The notes under the pieces are model-generated. The model ran no database searches. It saw nothing but the letters and a program-made list of their open reading frames with translations, and had not been told where the DNA came from. A stretch of DNA of 64,000 nucleotides, from the NCBI RefSeq assembly GCF_030398385.1, contig NZ_JAOAOQ010000016.1, forward strand, positions 1 to 64,000, given 5' to 3'. This document shows positions 32,678 through 41,495 of this stretch, piece after piece. How positions within the stretch are numbered: the stretch's first letter is position 1; every line of letters begins with the position of its first letter. Origin of the DNA: Aquibium sp. ELW1220 (GTDB lineage: Bacteria > Pseudomonadota > Alphaproteobacteria > Rhizobiales > Rhizobiaceae). The translations under genes were made by a program, and so were the position numbers.

Positions 32678-34174
32678 TCAGTTGATCCCCGCCGAGATTT
32701 CCGAGACGATCGACGCCATCTTCTGCATCACCTCCGTCGCCATGTCGAAGTGCCGGTTGCGCTCGCGGCTGATCGCGTTGACCTGGTCAGAGAGGCTCTG
32801 CACGTCGCGGTCGAGGACGCGCACGGCGCCCGACAGCACGCTGCCGAACGTATCCCACTCGCCCTTGTTCATGGAGGTCGATTCAAGAGGCGGGCGGGTG
32901 ACACCGAGCTGCAGTTCCGAGGGATGGGGAGCGGCGGTCACCGAGGCGCCGACGAGGAACATCGCCGCCACCTTCTCCTCCAGCAGCCTGTTGTCGGCGT
33001 CGTAGACGATGATGCCGTCCTTCGGCTCGACGATCCCTTCGTCGGCCTTGTCCGGCGGGGGAATGGCAGCCGAGGTCCGGTTGGCGATTTGTTGCATCAC
33101 CGAGTAGTTGGCAAGCAGGGCGTTGCGGACGCGGATTTCCTCGGTCCGCGCCTGCATCTCGGCTTCCCCCTGATAATTCGCCAGCACCTGGAAGGTGAAG
33201 GTCATGCCCGCAACGTCCAGGATCTTGCCGTTGAAGCGTCCCGTCGCCACCACCTCGGCGGTCGCCCGCGCGACGTCGAGCATGCGCGCCGACGACTGGA
33301 CGAAGATCTCGTAGGCACCGCGCAGCCCGGCCCGATCGTCGGCGCTCATGTAGCCCGTGGCGGCGGTTTCCGGCGGCGTGAAGCCGCGCAGCGCCGCGCC
33401 GTAGTGCTCAAGCCTTTCGTACTGCGCCGCGAGCTGCGCGCGAAGGTCTGCGATCGTCGGCGGGTAGAAGACGCCCATCCGGTCGAGATTGGCGAGCGCG
33501 AGGTCGATCTGGTCGAGGACGAGTTCTGCCGGATTGGCCGGCTGCGCGGAATCGTCCGAGGGCGGCAGGGCGGGCGAACCGGCGATCAGGTCGCGCAGCT
33601 CCTGCAGCGTCGCGGCCATGGCAGCGCGCGCCTGCGCCACCGTCTCTCCGACGGCGGGACGCAGCGCGAAGGGCTCGGCCAGCAGGCTGCCGAATGCCGG
33701 GTGCGAGGCGATCAGGCGCTGATCCTCCAGCGACATGCGCTGCAGCCGGTCGGGCATCAGGTCGTTGAGGATCGTCACGCCGAGCTTCTCGCCCGGAACC
33801 GCGCCGTTGAGGCCCGACGTCAGCAGCACATGCATCGTCTCGCCGCCGTCGGAGCCATAGGGCAGCGAGACGGCGAGCGTCGACGCGGTCTCGCCGCCAT
33901 CCGTCACCGTCAGCGTGCTGGCCCCTGGCCCCTGATAGGCCTTCAGCCATTCGAGCTGGTGCGCCGTGTGCCAGTAGCGGAAGCCGGCGGGCAGGTGGGT
34001 CGCGGTCGTCGGGTCGCCGAAATCGTCCGGCCGCCCGGTGAGCAGTTTCGTCTCTCCGTCGAACGGAGAGCTTGCCGAAAGCGTGCTAGCCTCCTCCCGC
34101 ATCGCGTCGTTGAGGATGCGGCCGTCGATGTCGGGGGTTCTCAGATAGAGCGGAGTACCGGAGATCGTGCTCAT
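32678..34174 (-). CDS. Paralogue of the giant repeat protein C-terminus; candidate secreted tip/filament protein
   Basis: 498 residues, no signal peptide. About residues 66-160 contain one copy of the repeat module found in tandem in the adjacent giant protein (WHTAHQLEWLKAY ... VLLTSGLNG ... LQRMSLEDQRLIASH). From about 200 to the end it aligns by eye with the giant protein's C-terminal third: RNALLANYSVMQQIANRTSA against QNAMLSDYTEYQRIISQTAA; VAAMFLVGASVTAAPHPSEL against VANMFEKRVGIVRHPIEVL; and a shared final helix NAISRERNRHFDMA against NAISQTTSQAGRHFDLV. The start codon overlaps the giant gene's stop (ATGA). Terminal amphipathic helices are typical of needle-tip and filament proteins, and no other tip gene was found, so a tip/SctA-like role is a hypothesis. 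Confidence 0.5.
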   Translation of the reverse strand: MSTISGTPLYLRTPDIDGRILNDAMREEASTLSASSPFDGETKLLTGRPDDFGDPTTATHLPAGFRYWHTAHQLEWLKAYQGPGASTLTVTDGGETASTLAVSLPYGSDGGETMHVLLTSGLNGAVPGEKLGVTILNDLMPDRLQRMSLEDQRLIASHPAFGSLLAEPFALRPAVGETVAQARAAMAATLQELRDLIAGSPALPPSDDSAQPANPAELVLDQIDLALANLDRMGVFYPPTIADLRAQLAAQYERLEHYGAALRGFTPPETAATGYMSADDRAGLRGAYEIFVQSSARMLDVARATAEVVATGRFNGKILDVAGMTFTFQVLANYQGEAEMQARTEEIRVRNALLANYSVMQQIANRTSAAIPPPDKADEGIVEPKDGIIVYDADNRLLEEKVAAMFLVGASVTAAPHPSELQLGVTRPPLESTSMNKGEWDTFGSVLSGAVRVLDRDVQSLSDQVNAISRERNRHFDMATEVMQKMASIVSEISAGIN

Positions 34175-37100
34175 ACGACACCACGCGCGATCGTGCTCAG
34201 GATGTCGTTCATCCGCCGCAGCGTGTTGTTGACCAGGTCGAAATGCCGGCCGGCCTGGCTGGTCGTCTGGCTGATGGCGTTCTGTCGGATCTGGTTCGAC
34301 TGGTTGATGTTGGTGATCTGATTCGTCAGCTGGGTGCCGAAATTGTCCCAGTCCACCTTCCGCTTCAGCGCATCATAGGTGTTGGCATTGTTGGCGAGGT
34401 AGACGAAGGTGATACCCACGTTCTTGGCATCGTTGTTCTCGAAATAGTTCTTCTCGACCCAGTCCGGATAAAAGGTCGGCGTACCATTCCAGTCGTCCTT
34501 GTTCTTGTCGTTCTTCTCCAGCCAGCGCATGTAGGTTTGACTGAAGTACCATCTCACGTTGAAATTGTAGAAATCATTGACTTCACCGTTCCAGTACGAC
34601 TGGAGAGCCCTGAACTCGTTCTGGTTGAATTCCCCCTGGATTCCCAGGACGCCGGTGTGGAACGCTGCGCGCTCCTCGTTGCTGGCGTTCTTGTCGGTGT
34701 CCGTCACGCGAGCGTCGATCCACGCATTGATGCGGTTCACGATCTCCTGGCCGCCGCCGGTATAATCGTCGGGATCGACGCGCTGGATATCGTTGTAGCG
34801 GTTGGCGAGAAACCGCAGGTAGTTGTTGATCGCGACAAGACCGCCCTCGCCATAGGTCGAGATCAGATTGTCGATCTCGGAGATGCTCCTGAAGCCCTCG
34901 GGGACGTTCGGATCGGTCGTCTTCGGCTCCGTCACCCCGAAGGTGCCGAGAATGATCCCGTAGTAGAAGTTGTAGTCGATCTGCTGGTTGTCGCCCGCCG
35001 GATGCTCGGTGAAGTTCAGGTCGAGCGTCTGCGTGTACTGCGACGGCCGGGTCGTGTTCGTCAGCACCTCGATCGGATGCCGCACGATTCCCACGCGCTT
35101 CTCGAACATGTTGGCGACGCGCGGGTCGATGTCGTCGTCCTGGATCTTGATCGCGGTCTTCTGGTCGGTGTCGGGGAAGCTCGCCGCGGTCTGCGAGATG
35201 ATGCGCTGGTATTCGGTGTAGTCCGAGAGCATCGCGTTCTGCTGCTTGATCTCGGCCGTGTCGGAGTCGGCCCTGGCGCGCGCGCTGATCTCGTAGAGCG
35301 TCTGCGCCTCCACGATCATGCGCGGCATGTCCATGGTCGGGATGCCGAGCTTCGCCAGGCGCGCCAGCCGCGTGATCCGGTTGTCGTTGACCATGATGCG
35401 CCGTTCCTCGCGCATGAAGTCGTCATAGCCCTCCTTCAGCTTCTCCCAGTCCAGCCCCACCTTGTAGGCTGCGGCTATTCGTTCACTGTCGGAGCCGAGG
35501 CCGGCATACAGGCTGAGCACCTTGTTGAACTCCGTCACCCTGTTCATCCGCGCCTGGATCGCCGACAGGGCGGTCTGCAGGGCCGCGGGTGAGAAGATCG
35601 AACTGGCGTTCAGCCGCTCGACGATGTTGTCGAGCTGGCTGGTGAAGACGCTGGCGTCGTCGCCCGGCAGGGTGGGAACCTGGCTGCGCAGGGTCGCCAC
35701 ATAGGAAAGCAGAAGCGACTTGTCGGTGCTGAGCCCGAGCGCCGCCGCGACCTGGGCATAGGCATCGGTCTGCGCCAGGAAACGCTGGTCGAGCTGGGAC
35801 AGCTTCGAGATGTCGCCGAGCGACAGCGTGGCGACGGTGACGACGCTCGTGCCGTCGGCCGAAACCATGTAGCTGAGCTTGTCGACGCCGACCACGAGTT
35901 CGAGGACCTTCGTCGTCCGCGGCGAACCGCTGTCGGGATCGGTCGCGGTCAGGGTCTCGCCATTGGCCTTGATGTACTCCAGCTGATGCGCCGAATGGGC
36001 CGTCAGGAAGGTCGACAGGAAGGCCGCGTCGGTGGTCGACAGGCCGGTCAGCGGGTTGTCGGGCAGCTTCCGCGTATCGCCGTCGAGGAACATCAGCTCG
36101 TAGAGCTCGCCCGCCTCGCGGATCCGGATCAGGTCTCCCGGCTCGTCATTGACCGTGTCGTAGGGGTCGCGCTCGTTCGCGTTCCGCAGGTAGGGCTGCA
36201 GCTGCGGCACGGTCACGTAGCGGTCGATCGCCCGGATGCGGTCCCGCTGGGCGGGCGTCAGGGCATCGAACTGCGCCGAGGTCAGCGCGCTCACTTCGCG
36301 GACCGCCCCGCCGGACTCCACGATGAAGACGGCCGGCGTGCCGCTGCCGTCGGGTACCGCGAGGCCGTAGATGGGCAGGCCGGCATCGTCGATCCCGAGC
36401 GTCACCTGGAACGTCTTGACGAGATTGGTGTCGGCGCGAAACTGCGCGGCGGTCGGCCAGCCCGTGAACACGCCGCTGGCGAAGACGCGGTCGCGATCGG
36501 CCTGCAGCATGGAGGTCGCGCTGATCTGCGACAGCGACAGCGCCAGGATGTCGATCGCCCCGGTTCCGGCCGCGTTAGAAATGTAGAAGCTGCGCGAGAT
36601 GCCGTCCGAAATCTCGATTCCCCGCACCGCCGAACCGTCGGACAGGGTGCCGACGACGTTGCCGGCGACCTCGATGTGGCGCGCCTTCACCGCGGACGGC
36701 GCCGCCACGAATTCCGCCAGCGTCGGCCTCGGCACATAGCCGCCCGATGCGAGCACCAGCGACTGGGCCGTCTCCGACAGCTGGTAGAAGCTCGCGAACG
36801 TGAGCGCCCCCGTGTCGATGATTCCGGTGTTGCTGACATTGGCGATCAGCAGCCGGTCGGCCGTGCCGTCCGTGACGATGAGCCCGCTTCGGGTCGAGCC
36901 GTCGGGGGCGACGAAACGCAGGGTGCCGGCGGTCGCCACGAACAGAAGCTTGTCGGCGAGGCTGAGCGCATTGAAGTCGGCGAGGCTCGGCCGGTAGGTG
37001 CCGGTCGCCACCACCAGGGCCTGGTCGATCGCCGAGAGCGCCAGGAAACCGGAGGGCGTGAGCGTGTCGAAGGCGATGAGGCTCGTGCCGCTCGCCGACA

Positions 37101-38682
37101 GGAGGGTGGTGACCCTCGTCCCGTCGGCGTCCGGCAGGACGACGCCGATCGCCTTGCGGCCATCCGGCAGCGTCGCGAGCGTCTGCCCGTTGGCCGCCAG
37201 CCAGTCGAGGCGCACCTGGAGCGGCACCGCGGGATCAGACAGTTCGCCGGCCCGGACGGGATCGGGAATGCCACCCGCCAGCACACGGATCGCCGCGCGC
37301 TCGTCGACCGTCAGGTCGGGCACGCCGAGCGTGACCGCGTGATACGCGCTGAAGCTCACCTTGGCCGGATCGATCAGACGATCGAGCCCGGACAGGATGT
37401 AGGTCTTGGAGCCGCGCGGGCTTCCGAACGTCAAGCCCTCCACCGCGCCGGTTCCTCCGGCGGGAATGCCCAGCGTGAGCGCGTTCGCCTGCAGGAAGGC
37501 CAGTTGCTCCGATGGGGGCCATGCGGCGACGGCCTCGGCACTGGGCAGGAAGGGCAGCGCGCCGCTCGCCATCGCGAGTGCCGCATCCGTGGCAGGCAGC
37601 CCCTGGAAAGCCGCAGCGGTGGGGGCGGCGCCGCTGACGTCGAGAACCCCGGTCGCGGTCCGGACGAAGCCGCTGGACGTGCCGCCGTCGCGCAGCAGCA
37701 GGCCGATGACGTCCGAGCCGTCGAGTGTCCTGCCCAGGACCGCGCCGAACAGGTCGAGATGGCGCGCCTGCGCTTCGGGCGTCAGGGCACGGAACTCCGC
37801 CGCCGATGGATTGAGCTTCAGAAGGCCGGTCGCCAGGACGCGCGCCCGGTCGTCGGCACTCAGCGCATGGAAGCTTCCGGTCCGCAGCGCCCCGACGTCG
37901 ATGACGCCGCCCGCGGCGCTTTCGATAAAGGCGGTCTGCCCTCCGTCCGGAACGAGCACGCCACGCACCGGCACACCGCCCGCCGAGCCGAGCGTCGCCC
38001 CGAAGTCGCGCACGAACTCGATCTGCTGCGCCGTCGTCAGCCCGCGCATCTCGTAGGCGGTCGGCCGGAGCAGCAGCCCGCCCGACGCGCGGGCGAGCGC
38101 GCGGTCGTCGGCCGAGAGCGCGAAATAGCCGGCCACCGTCAGACGGCCGACGTCGATGGTGCCCGTCGACGCCGTGTCGAGGACGAAGATCCGCTGGCCG
38201 CCCGCCTCGGCGAAGATCAGGCCGCGCGGCGCCGGAACCGAACTGCCGATCGGTGCCCCGTTCGCGAGCAGGTACGCCACCCGGAACGCTTCCGTCTGCG
38301 CGGCGAAATCGTCGGCGAAGGGCAGCACTGCAGCAGCGCCCGTCGACAGCGCCAGCTGGCGGTCGCTTCCACCGAGCCGTTCGTAGGCGGTCTGCGTCAG
38401 CTGGTCGACGGCCAGCACCGTCCGGTTGTCGGTGGCGAGGATGAAGGTACGGGTGGCGCCCCCGTCGGCGAACTGCCGCCCGTAGGCGCTGCGGCCGTCG
38501 GCGGTGGTGCCGAGTGCAACGCCCGCAGCCCGGAGATACTCGGCCTGGAAATCGGCGCTCGCGGCCAGAAACTGCGACAGCGAGACCACCGCGAGCGGGG
38601 TCGGCGGGGTGCCCGAGAACAGCGGGTTGAGGGGAGACGGAACGAAGCTTCCGCCGATTGCACCGGCCACTGCGGTCGTCAC
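34171..38682 (-). CDS. Giant T3SS-locus protein with ~10 tandem ~88-residue repeats
   Basis: 1,503 residues, no signal peptide or membrane segment. Residues ~37-972 consist of about ten units of 85-99 residues; the last is offset by a ~60-residue insert. Each unit has a helix ending in ..LxxxG.xLG, a dG-rich strand pair (VRGIEISDGISRSFYIS-like), an IDvgaLT strand and F.ALS..DRALv.AsG. The anchor motif recurs near residues 95, 181, 266, 354, 442, 541, 627, 716, 800 and 953. The C-terminal ~500 residues (coiled helices, then Asp/Asn/Tyr-rich and final amphipathic helix) are homologous to the next gene. I do not recognise the repeat. Likely exported, as a surface filament, tip or ruler. Coupled to the 498-residue paralogue by an ATGA overlap. 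Confidence 0.65.
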   Translation of the reverse strand: MTTAVAGAIGGSFVPSPLNPLFSGTPPTPLAVVSLSQFLAASADFQAEYLRAAGVALGTTADGRSAYGRQFADGGATRTFILATDNRTVLAVDQLTQTAYERLGGSDRQLALSTGAAAVLPFADDFAAQTEAFRVAYLLANGAPIGSSVPAPRGLIFAEAGGQRIFVLDTASTGTIDVGRLTVAGYFALSADDRALARASGGLLLRPTAYEMRGLTTAQQIEFVRDFGATLGSAGGVPVRGVLVPDGGQTAFIESAAGGVIDVGALRTGSFHALSADDRARVLATGLLKLNPSAAEFRALTPEAQARHLDLFGAVLGRTLDGSDVIGLLLRDGGTSSGFVRTATGVLDVSGAAPTAAAFQGLPATDAALAMASGALPFLPSAEAVAAWPPSEQLAFLQANALTLGIPAGGTGAVEGLTFGSPRGSKTYILSGLDRLIDPAKVSFSAYHAVTLGVPDLTVDERAAIRVLAGGIPDPVRAGELSDPAVPLQVRLDWLAANGQTLATLPDGRKAIGVVLPDADGTRVTTLLSASGTSLIAFDTLTPSGFLALSAIDQALVVATGTYRPSLADFNALSLADKLLFVATAGTLRFVAPDGSTRSGLIVTDGTADRLLIANVSNTGIIDTGALTFASFYQLSETAQSLVLASGGYVPRPTLAEFVAAPSAVKARHIEVAGNVVGTLSDGSAVRGIEISDGISRSFYISNAAGTGAIDILALSLSQISATSMLQADRDRVFASGVFTGWPTAAQFRADTNLVKTFQVTLGIDDAGLPIYGLAVPDGSGTPAVFIVESGGAVREVSALTSAQFDALTPAQRDRIRAIDRYVTVPQLQPYLRNANERDPYDTVNDEPGDLIRIREAGELYELMFLDGDTRKLPDNPLTGLSTTDAAFLSTFLTAHSAHQLEYIKANGETLTATDPDSGSPRTTKVLELVVGVDKLSYMVSADGTSVVTVATLSLGDISKLSQLDQRFLAQTDAYAQVAAALGLSTDKSLLLSYVATLRSQVPTLPGDDASVFTSQLDNIVERLNASSIFSPAALQTALSAIQARMNRVTEFNKVLSLYAGLGSDSERIAAAYKVGLDWEKLKEGYDDFMREERRIMVNDNRITRLARLAKLGIPTMDMPRMIVEAQTLYEISARARADSDTAEIKQQNAMLSDYTEYQRIISQTAASFPDTDQKTAIKIQDDDIDPRVANMFEKRVGIVRHPIEVLTNTTRPSQYTQTLDLNFTEHPAGDNQQIDYNFYYGIILGTFGVTEPKTTDPNVPEGFRSISEIDNLISTYGEGGLVAINNYLRFLANRYNDIQRVDPDDYTGGGQEIVNRINAWIDARVTDTDKNASNEERAAFHTGVLGIQGEFNQNEFRALQSYWNGEVNDFYNFNVRWYFSQTYMRWLEKNDKNKDDWNGTPTFYPDWVEKNYFENNDAKNVGITFVYLANNANTYDALKRKVDWDNFGTQLTNQITNINQSNQIRQNAISQTTSQAGRHFDLVNNTLRRMNDILSTIARGVV
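35767..38574 (-). repeat. Tandem repeat region inside the giant protein gene
   Basis: About ten coding repeats of 255-300 bp each. They are diverged at the DNA level (I see no long identical stretches), so the array is old rather than recently amplified. The protein pattern per unit is helix, G-rich strands, ID..aLT, then F.aLS..dra...asG. Confidence 0.65.
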
Positions 38683-38740
38683 GACATCGTCTCCCTTCTC
38701 GCGTCCGGCATTGCGGATTGCGTCGCCATCTTCGGCCGCC

Positions 38741-39247
38741 TCAGAGGTTCAGCCGCATCCGCGGGCCGGCCGGCCGCGGCGGAGCGTCGCCTTCACGGGC
38801 GGCAGCCGGGACCGGAGGAGCCAGCGGAACGGTCGCGCGGAAGGCCGCTGCGGCGCCCGTACCTTCGAAGGACTGCGCCCGCGGGGCAGGCCGGCTCTGC
38901 GCGACGCCCGCAGCCACGCCCCCGGCGGCAAGCGCGGCGAGCCTCGCCTCGATGTGCCGCGCCGCGACGTCGAACCGGAAGACGAAATCGTCCATGTCGA
39001 CACAGAACAGAAGGTTCTCGATGTGACCCAGGGTCTCGGCATCCTCGCGGATGAACGGATGCGCCAGCAGGTCCCGCAGCGCCTGCTCCATCTGGCGATA
39101 GGCGTCGTTCATCCGCGCGGTCTCGAAATCGGAGCCCCGTTCGAGCCGCTCGGCGGGTCCCTCGTTCGACACGCGGAGGTCGGGGCGCGGTGCTGCACGA
39201 CCGAGCAGCCGGCGCATCACCGCGGGATCAAAGGGCGAGAAGCTCAT
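38741..39247 (-). CDS. Protein of unknown function upstream of the giant gene
   Basis: 168 residues. It has an Arg-rich N-terminus, a helical middle (MNDAYRQMEQALRDLLAHPF, HIENLLFCVDMDDFVFRFDVAARHIE) and an Ala/Pro-rich tail. It starts inside the stop of the coiled-coil gene (ATGA overlap) and is 58 bp before the giant gene. No family recognised; an operon-specific chaperone is plausible. Confidence 0.45.
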   Translation of the reverse strand: MSFSPFDPAVMRRLLGRAAPRPDLRVSNEGPAERLERGSDFETARMNDAYRQMEQALRDLLAHPFIREDAETLGHIENLLFCVDMDDFVFRFDVAARHIEARLAALAAGGVAAGVAQSRPAPRAQSFEGTGAAAAFRATVPLAPPVPAAAREGDAPPRPAGPRMRLNL

Positions 39248-40704
39248 GCGGAGCCGCCGATCGCGAACCGGACGCGGCCCTTCGACTTCTCCTGCGCGCC
39301 GGTCGAGGCCTCGATCCCGTTGGCGAGATTGTTCAGCGCCTCCTGCAGGGAGGTGAAGATCGCCGAGAAGGCCAGGCTCACCTTGGTCTTGCGGACCTCG
39401 CCGAGGTCGTTGGTCTCGTTGCGGATCGCATTCTTGATCGTGCTGTCGGCGATGAGCGCGTCGCGCGCCTTGTCGAGGAAGTCGGCGAGCTGGCGGATGG
39501 TGCCGAGATTGCCCTCCTTGAGATTGAGCAGTTCGGCCGCGAGCCCGATCTCCAGGCTGCCGGACCCGGTCGAAAGGCGCGCGATGAAGACGCCGATCAC
39601 CGCCAGAGCGGCATTGAAGTTGCCGAGCGCGATCGCGAGCTGTTCGGGGATCGACTTCTCGTAGCTGTCGGCAGCGTCGTAGCGACCCTTCATCACCTGT
39701 TCCACGGCGGCCGCCTCTTCGAGGATTCCTTCGAGCCGAGCCTTCTCCGGCGCGACCACGGTCCGCAGCGTGCCCTCCCAGGTCGCGATGTTGCCCTCGT
39801 TCGTTTCGATCGTGGCGGACTTCGACAGAACCTCCTGCTGGTAGTCCGAAATCGCCTTGGCAGCGTCGTCGATGATCCCTTTCTTCTCCGTCTCGAGCCC
39901 TTCCAGCCGGCTGATCTCCGACAGGACGCCGGTATAGTTGTTCTGCGTCCTGATGGCCTCCTTCTTGACCGGATCGGGCTCCGCGTTGACGAGGGCATCG
40001 ATGCGCGCCTTTTCGTTACGCTGGGAGGCGAGATCGTAGCGAATCGTCCCGGGCGCCGGGTTGACGGCCGCGCCGAGCTGGTTTTCCGCGGCGATCTTCT
40101 TCTGCTGCTCTCCCGGCAGGAGCGTGTTGTTGATGTCGTCGACGCGCTGCTGCAGCGTCACGTTCTCCGCCCTGGTGTCGGCGATCTGCTTGACCAGCGG
40201 ATCGTAGACGTCGCCGACGTAGGTGTTGAACTCGCTCCTCGCCGCCTGGGTCACGAGGCTGGCCTGGTCGTAATTCTCCTTCGCGGTCTCGGTGCGGACT
40301 TTCGCCGCCTCGGTGTCGGCCTCCAGGAAGACCGCGCGCGCGAGATTCTCCTCGAGCGACTGCAGCACCGCGAGCGCGTCGCCCAGCGCGGTGGTGCGGC
40401 GTTCGGCATTGGCGAAGAGTTCGTTGGTCTTCAGGTCGCTGCGCAGGTCGTCGAGCAACTGGCGCACAAGGACGAGGTCGGCCTCCGCATTGCCCGAGCC
40501 GCGCGGCCGGGTGAGCCCGAGCGTTGCCGCCGATAGGCCGCGGCCGGTCGTCGCCGTCGTCTGGTCGGCCGTTATCTGCTGCAGACCGACGACGGGGGAA
40601 GACTGTGTCTGCGTCCCCTGCACCGTCGTATCGGGAGGCGTCGTCGAAGGTTCCTGGTACAGAAGAGACTGGATCGAAACGGGCGCGTTGACGATCTCGG
40701 TCAT
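39244..40704 (-). CDS. Coiled-coil protein, candidate T3SS substrate or tip protein
   Basis: 486 residues. The N-terminus is Ser/Thr/Gln-rich and looks disordered (residues 1-55), typical of exported proteins. A long coiled-coil section spans about 80-330 (LEENLARAVFLEADTEAAKV, RAENVTLQQRVDDINN, KKGIIDDAAKAISDYQQEVL). The helical C-terminal region is mildly hydrophobic around 340-365 (LAIALGNFNAALAVIGVFIA). ATG 40704 has AGGAGCAAGG upstream and is the first gene of the operon ending at 31745. LcrV/IpaD-like proteins have long intramolecular coiled coils, but I cannot assign it. Confidence 0.5.
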   Translation of the reverse strand: MTEIVNAPVSIQSLLYQEPSTTPPDTTVQGTQTQSSPVVGLQQITADQTTATTGRGLSAATLGLTRPRGSGNAEADLVLVRQLLDDLRSDLKTNELFANAERRTTALGDALAVLQSLEENLARAVFLEADTEAAKVRTETAKENYDQASLVTQAARSEFNTYVGDVYDPLVKQIADTRAENVTLQQRVDDINNTLLPGEQQKKIAAENQLGAAVNPAPGTIRYDLASQRNEKARIDALVNAEPDPVKKEAIRTQNNYTGVLSEISRLEGLETEKKGIIDDAAKAISDYQQEVLSKSATIETNEGNIATWEGTLRTVVAPEKARLEGILEEAAAVEQVMKGRYDAADSYEKSIPEQLAIALGNFNAALAVIGVFIARLSTGSGSLEIGLAAELLNLKEGNLGTIRQLADFLDKARDALIADSTIKNAIRNETNDLGEVRKTKVSLAFSAIFTSLQEALNNLANGIEASTGAQEKSKGRVRFAIGGSA

Positions 40705-40873
40705 GGCCTTGCTCCTGCCGGTCGAAGCGCGCGGTGTCCGAGCGTCGCCGCTTCGGGAACCGCGCAGCCGCACGATGACTGCGCGCCGGGACTGCCCCGG
40801 TTCAAGCCGACACTAGGATGGTGCAATCGCCTCCGTCTGTATCAGGCGGCACTTTTTCGCACGGCCCGCGCGA

Positions 40874-41341
40874 TCAGACCCGTACGAGGACCACGTCGTT
40901 CCACCGGTCCAGCGCCATCGCCGGCATTCGTGCGTTCTCGCGCAGGGCCTCCAGATCGTCGGTCCCGACGGTCTGCCAATAGGCCGCGTGGTTCATGAAA
41001 TCGATGACGCTGCCGATGAGCGACGCTTCGTCGAGGGATTTCACGGCGAGCGTCATGAGCAGCACCGGTCGGTCATCCTCCGGATCGAGCGCCAGCCGCG
41101 CCGCGCCGGTCGCCTGGCCATAGGCATTGGCCTTCAGCATCTCCGTCATGATGTCGCGGCTCAGCCGCACGGAGAAATCGTGCAGCGGAGCGCGCAGGAG
41201 AAGGCGCTCTTCGTCGACGGCGACGACCTGGACCTGCACGACGTGCTCGATCTCCACGTCCACGGCACCCGAATGACGGGAGCCGGCATCCTGACCGGTC
41301 CTGCGTCGAATGACGTCGAGCGCTTCAGCGCAACTCTCCAA
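40874..41341 (-). CDS. Class I (CesT-type) chaperone candidate next to the secretin
   Basis: About 155 residues. The strand pattern VQVQVVAVDEERLLLRAPLHD, ARLALDPEDDRPVLLMTLAVKS and a C-terminal helix (EASLIGSVIDFMNHAAYWQT) fit the CesT fold. The TTG at 41341 is chosen because AGGGGTG precedes it; an in-frame GTG further in is possible. It lies downstream of sctC and upstream of the coiled-coil gene. The N-terminal helix usual for the family is weak, so the call is tentative. Confidence 0.5.
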   Translation of the reverse strand: MESCAEALDVIRRRTGQDAGSRHSGAVDVEIEHVVQVQVVAVDEERLLLRAPLHDFSVRLSRDIMTEMLKANAYGQATGAARLALDPEDDRPVLLMTLAVKSLDEASLIGSVIDFMNHAAYWQTVGTDDLEALRENARMPAMALDRWNDVVLVRV

Positions 41342-41495
41342 CGGATCACCCCTGCCCTGACATCGACTGCCCTGCGTACGATGGCCAGGGAGAGAATAAG
41401 CGCACAGCTTCGCCGTTACAACTCGCAACGATCCGCGCGTTCAGCATCTGTTTACCAACCGGCTCCCGGCGGCGGAGTACCGCGCATGCCTGGCG

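Noticed and set aside
31202..34321. 1,039-codon plus-strand open frame
   Set aside because: It is antisense to three consecutive minus-strand genes with good start and overlap structure; the product is Arg/Val/Asp-rich shadow sequence.
35986..39054. 1,022-codon plus-strand open frame opposite the giant gene
   Set aside because: The minus strand shows regular protein repeats and homology to its neighbour; the plus-strand frame inherits only mirrored composition.
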